Origin: Pseudomonas bohemica
GTDB lineage: Bacteria > Pseudomonadota > Gammaproteobacteria > Pseudomonadales > Pseudomonadaceae
NCBI RefSeq assembly: GCF_002934685.1
Contig: NZ_NKHL01000091.1
Location: 1 to 64,000 of the forward strand
Direction of reading: 5' to 3'
Length of the DNA stretch: 64,000 bases
Position numbers and translations under genes: made by a program. Within the stretch, counting starts at the first letter, position 1. Each line of letters begins with the position of its first letter. This document shows, in pieces, positions 62,612 to 64,000 of the stretch. Under the pieces are notes generated by a model. That model did no database searches, was not told the DNA's origin, and saw nothing but the letters and a program-made list of their open reading frames with translations.

Positions 62612-63019
62612 TCAGCTTTCAAGCCAGACATCCCGCGCCCAGTGCCAGACCGATTCCCAACTTTCTTCGGTGACGAGTTCTTCTTCGCCGGACCACAGCA
62701 CCACGGTGCCGTCTTCTTCGACGCAGTAGTAGTCCTCGCCGTCCTGGCAGATCGGGATCAGCTCACGCGGAACGCCGATGTCCCACGCGTTCGCCGCCAC
62801 GTCCGGCAGATAGGTGTGCGATTGCGGATCGGTGACAGTCACCGGCTCCAGGCTGCCATAAACCACGTCGCTGACGGTCAGCAGAAATTCTTTGAAGACA
62901 TAAGGAATGTTGATGAACAGTTGCTCTTCGATTTCGACGAGCTGGTCTTCATCCGGCAGGTCAAGCGGGACAGGAACGGGCTCATTGGCTTCACGGAGTT
63001 GTTCGATGACTTCTTCCAC
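62612..63019 (-). CDS. SMI1/KNR4 (SUKH)-family protein
   Basis: This 135-residue acidic cytoplasmic protein has PDEDQLVEIEEQLFINIPYV followed by FKEFLLTVSDVVYGSLEPVT and ICQDGEDYYCVEEDGTVVLW, the SUKH pattern. Such proteins include immunity proteins of contact toxins, but single chromosomal copies also occur in core regions. No toxin gene is adjacent, so a housekeeping role is more likely. Confidence 0.8.
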   Translation of the reverse strand: MEEVIEQLREANEPVPVPLDLPDEDQLVEIEEQLFINIPYVFKEFLLTVSDVVYGSLEPVTVTDPQSHTYLPDVAANAWDIGVPRELIPICQDGEDYYCVEEDGTVVLWSGEEELVTEESWESVWHWARDVWLES

Positions 63020-63099
63020 GACGTGGATCCTCTAACGATTTGCGCGGGTTATACAGTAGCTCAAAGGCATCACCAAATTAACTGCGAGACTCAAAAAAC

Positions 63100-63126
63100 A
63101 AAACCCCGGAGCAGGTCCGGGGTTTT
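63100..63126. terminator. Bidirectional intrinsic terminator
   Basis: AAAACCCCGGA-GCAGG-TCCGGGGTTTT is an 11-bp perfect stem with T-tracts on both strands, directly after the Tim44-like gene (read leftward). Confidence 0.85.
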
Positions 63127-63149
63127 GACTAGAGCAGTGGCGCAGAGTT

Positions 63150-63998
63150 TCAGCCGTTCTGGCGAATACCTGCCACCAGCCAAGGCTGGTTTTCGCCAGG
63201 CGCGCGTTCCATGTTCCAGCTTTCGCTGAACACTTCACCCTGATCGAAGCGCGACGTTTTTGATACGCCAGCAAAGGTCAGGGTCGCGATGGTCTTGTCG
63301 GCGCGATCGTCCAGGCCGTCCAGTTGCACGGTAAGGTTGTCGATGTAGGTCGACTGGAAACCATCACCCAGATCAGCACGTTCCTTTTTCAGGAACTGCA
63401 GCATTTGCGGGGTCACGAACTCGGCGATCTTGTCCATTTCGTTCGCGTCCCAATGCTGCTGCAGCGACTGGAAGTGCGTACGGGCGGCTTCAAGGAAGCG
63501 GTCTTCGTTGAACCAGGCAGGAGCGTTGATCACCGGTCGAGCGGCTGCAGCAGGCGCCGAGCCACCGAAGATCGAATTCTGAGCCGGTTGCTCGAAGGTT
63601 TCACGCTGGTAAGGCGCGCCAGCTGGCGCCATGTGCGGCTGCTGCTTGCGGCGACGGGCCGCGATGAAGCGAAAGATCACGAAGGCGATGACCGCCATGA
63701 TCAGAATGTCGAAGAACTGCATGCCCTGGAAACCGCCGCCCATGAACATGGAGGCCAGCAAGCCACCGGCAGCGATACCGGCCAATGGGCCCAGCCATTT
63801 GGACGCACCGCCTGCAGCAGGCGCCGGACGACCGGCGGCATTAGGTGCAGCGGCTGGAGCGGAAGGGGCTGTCTGACGCGCCTGGTGACTTGGCGCCGAG
63901 CCAAAGCTCTTGCCACCACCGAAGCGCGCGGCGTTGGCATCCAGGCTCATGGTGAGCCCGATGACCAGCGCCAGAGCGATGCTTAGAAAACGTTGCAT
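63150..63998 (-). CDS. Tim44-like-domain membrane protein
   Basis: This 282-residue protein has a signal peptide (to about ANAARF, residue 24), an Ala/Pro/Gly-rich linker (about 33-65), hydrophobic segments at about 70-88 and 93-112 (FFDILIMAVIAFVIFRFIAA), and a C-terminal Tim44/MbA-like domain (about 150-280; WFNEDRFLEAARTHFQSLQQ, FVTPQMLQFLKKERADLG, ENQPWLVAGIRQNG). Function in bacteria is unclear. The start lies two bases from the window edge and appears complete. Confidence 0.85.
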   Translation of the reverse strand: MQRFLSIALALVIGLTMSLDANAARFGGGKSFGSAPSHQARQTAPSAPAAAPNAAGRPAPAAGGASKWLGPLAGIAAGGLLASMFMGGGFQGMQFFDILIMAVIAFVIFRFIAARRRKQQPHMAPAGAPYQRETFEQPAQNSIFGGSAPAAAARPVINAPAWFNEDRFLEAARTHFQSLQQHWDANEMDKIAEFVTPQMLQFLKKERADLGDGFQSTYIDNLTVQLDGLDDRADKTIATLTFAGVSKTSRFDQGEVFSESWNMERAPGENQPWLVAGIRQNG

Positions 63999-64000
63999 AT

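Noticed and set aside
62612..63019. Immunity protein of a polymorphic toxin system (SUKH fold)
   Set aside because: No toxin, Rhs, CdiA or T6SS gene is next to it and the neighbours are core genes.
1..64000. CRISPR arrays, tRNA or rRNA genes, integrases or att sites
   Set aside because: No regularly spaced repeats, cloverleaf genes or recombinase genes were seen anywhere in the window.

Overview
The window is high-GC chromosomal DNA of a Pseudomonas, most likely from the fluorescens/syringae side of the genus. The evidence is the gene content (pfeRSA-pfeE, amiC/amiR-type regulators, an LPD-3-like lpd, amiA, pdxY, a Kef-type transporter, a Tim44-domain protein), Pseudomonas-style REP sequences (GTAGGAGCG...CTTGCCCGCG) and a perfect 16-bp parS site at 55449-55464. 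That site, and gene neighbours that I recall flanking oriC in other pseudomonads, place the right part of the window near the replication origin.

Layout. 1-2868 is an insertion-sequence graveyard: two truncated, frameshifted IS5-type transposase starts bracket an AT-richer EAL-domain gene. 2869-8120 is a catecholate-siderophore module: two-component system pfeR-pfeS, outer-membrane receptor pfeA and esterase pfeE. 8121-9171 holds an IS3-type remnant inserted into a decayed LysR gene. 9200-21778 is an amide-use locus. An AmiC-like sensor and an AmiR-like ANTAR antiterminator read leftward. They diverge from a long leader containing hexaloop hairpins and an intrinsic terminator, followed by a Urt/Liv-type ABC transporter, a candidate small subunit and the large subunit of an N,N-dimethylformamidase-family enzyme, a Rieske-oxygenase homologue that has lost metal ligands, a Sel1-repeat protein and a small protein.

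22137-25186 carries a frameshifted acvB/virJ-like gene and a polytopic membrane protein. 25355-28470 has two GcvA-like LysR regulators and a DMT-family transporter. 28908-38187 is the most striking region: eight tightly overlapping genes that look like a hydrazine (N-N bond) biosynthetic operon. It has a cupin and a MetRS-like protein (together equivalent to the fused hydrazine synthetases), a DAO-type flavin oxidase, a periplasmic-binding-fold protein without a signal peptide, an ornithine/lysine N-hydroxylase-like flavoprotein, SbnA and SbnB homologues expected to make L-2,3-diaminopropionate, and a large FAD/NAD(P)-binding protein. Its promoter region has a perfect 17-bp palindrome, and its last gene carries an unusual cluster of DnaA boxes.

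38269-45643 contains a PslG-like glycoside hydrolase with an O-antigen-ligase-like membrane protein, opgD and lpd. 45644-51670 is a compact four-gene operon of three SPFH/HflKC-like membrane proteins and a P1B-type metal ATPase, two of the four with His-rich N-termini. 51943-63998 is ordinary core chromosome: cfa, cls, a DUF3617 protein, parS, amiA, a CobW-type GTPase, a DUF3301 protein, pdxY, an acyl-CoA thioesterase, a CPA2 antiporter, a SMI1/KNR4 protein and a Tim44-like protein. No tRNA, rRNA, CRISPR array or intact transposon was seen.
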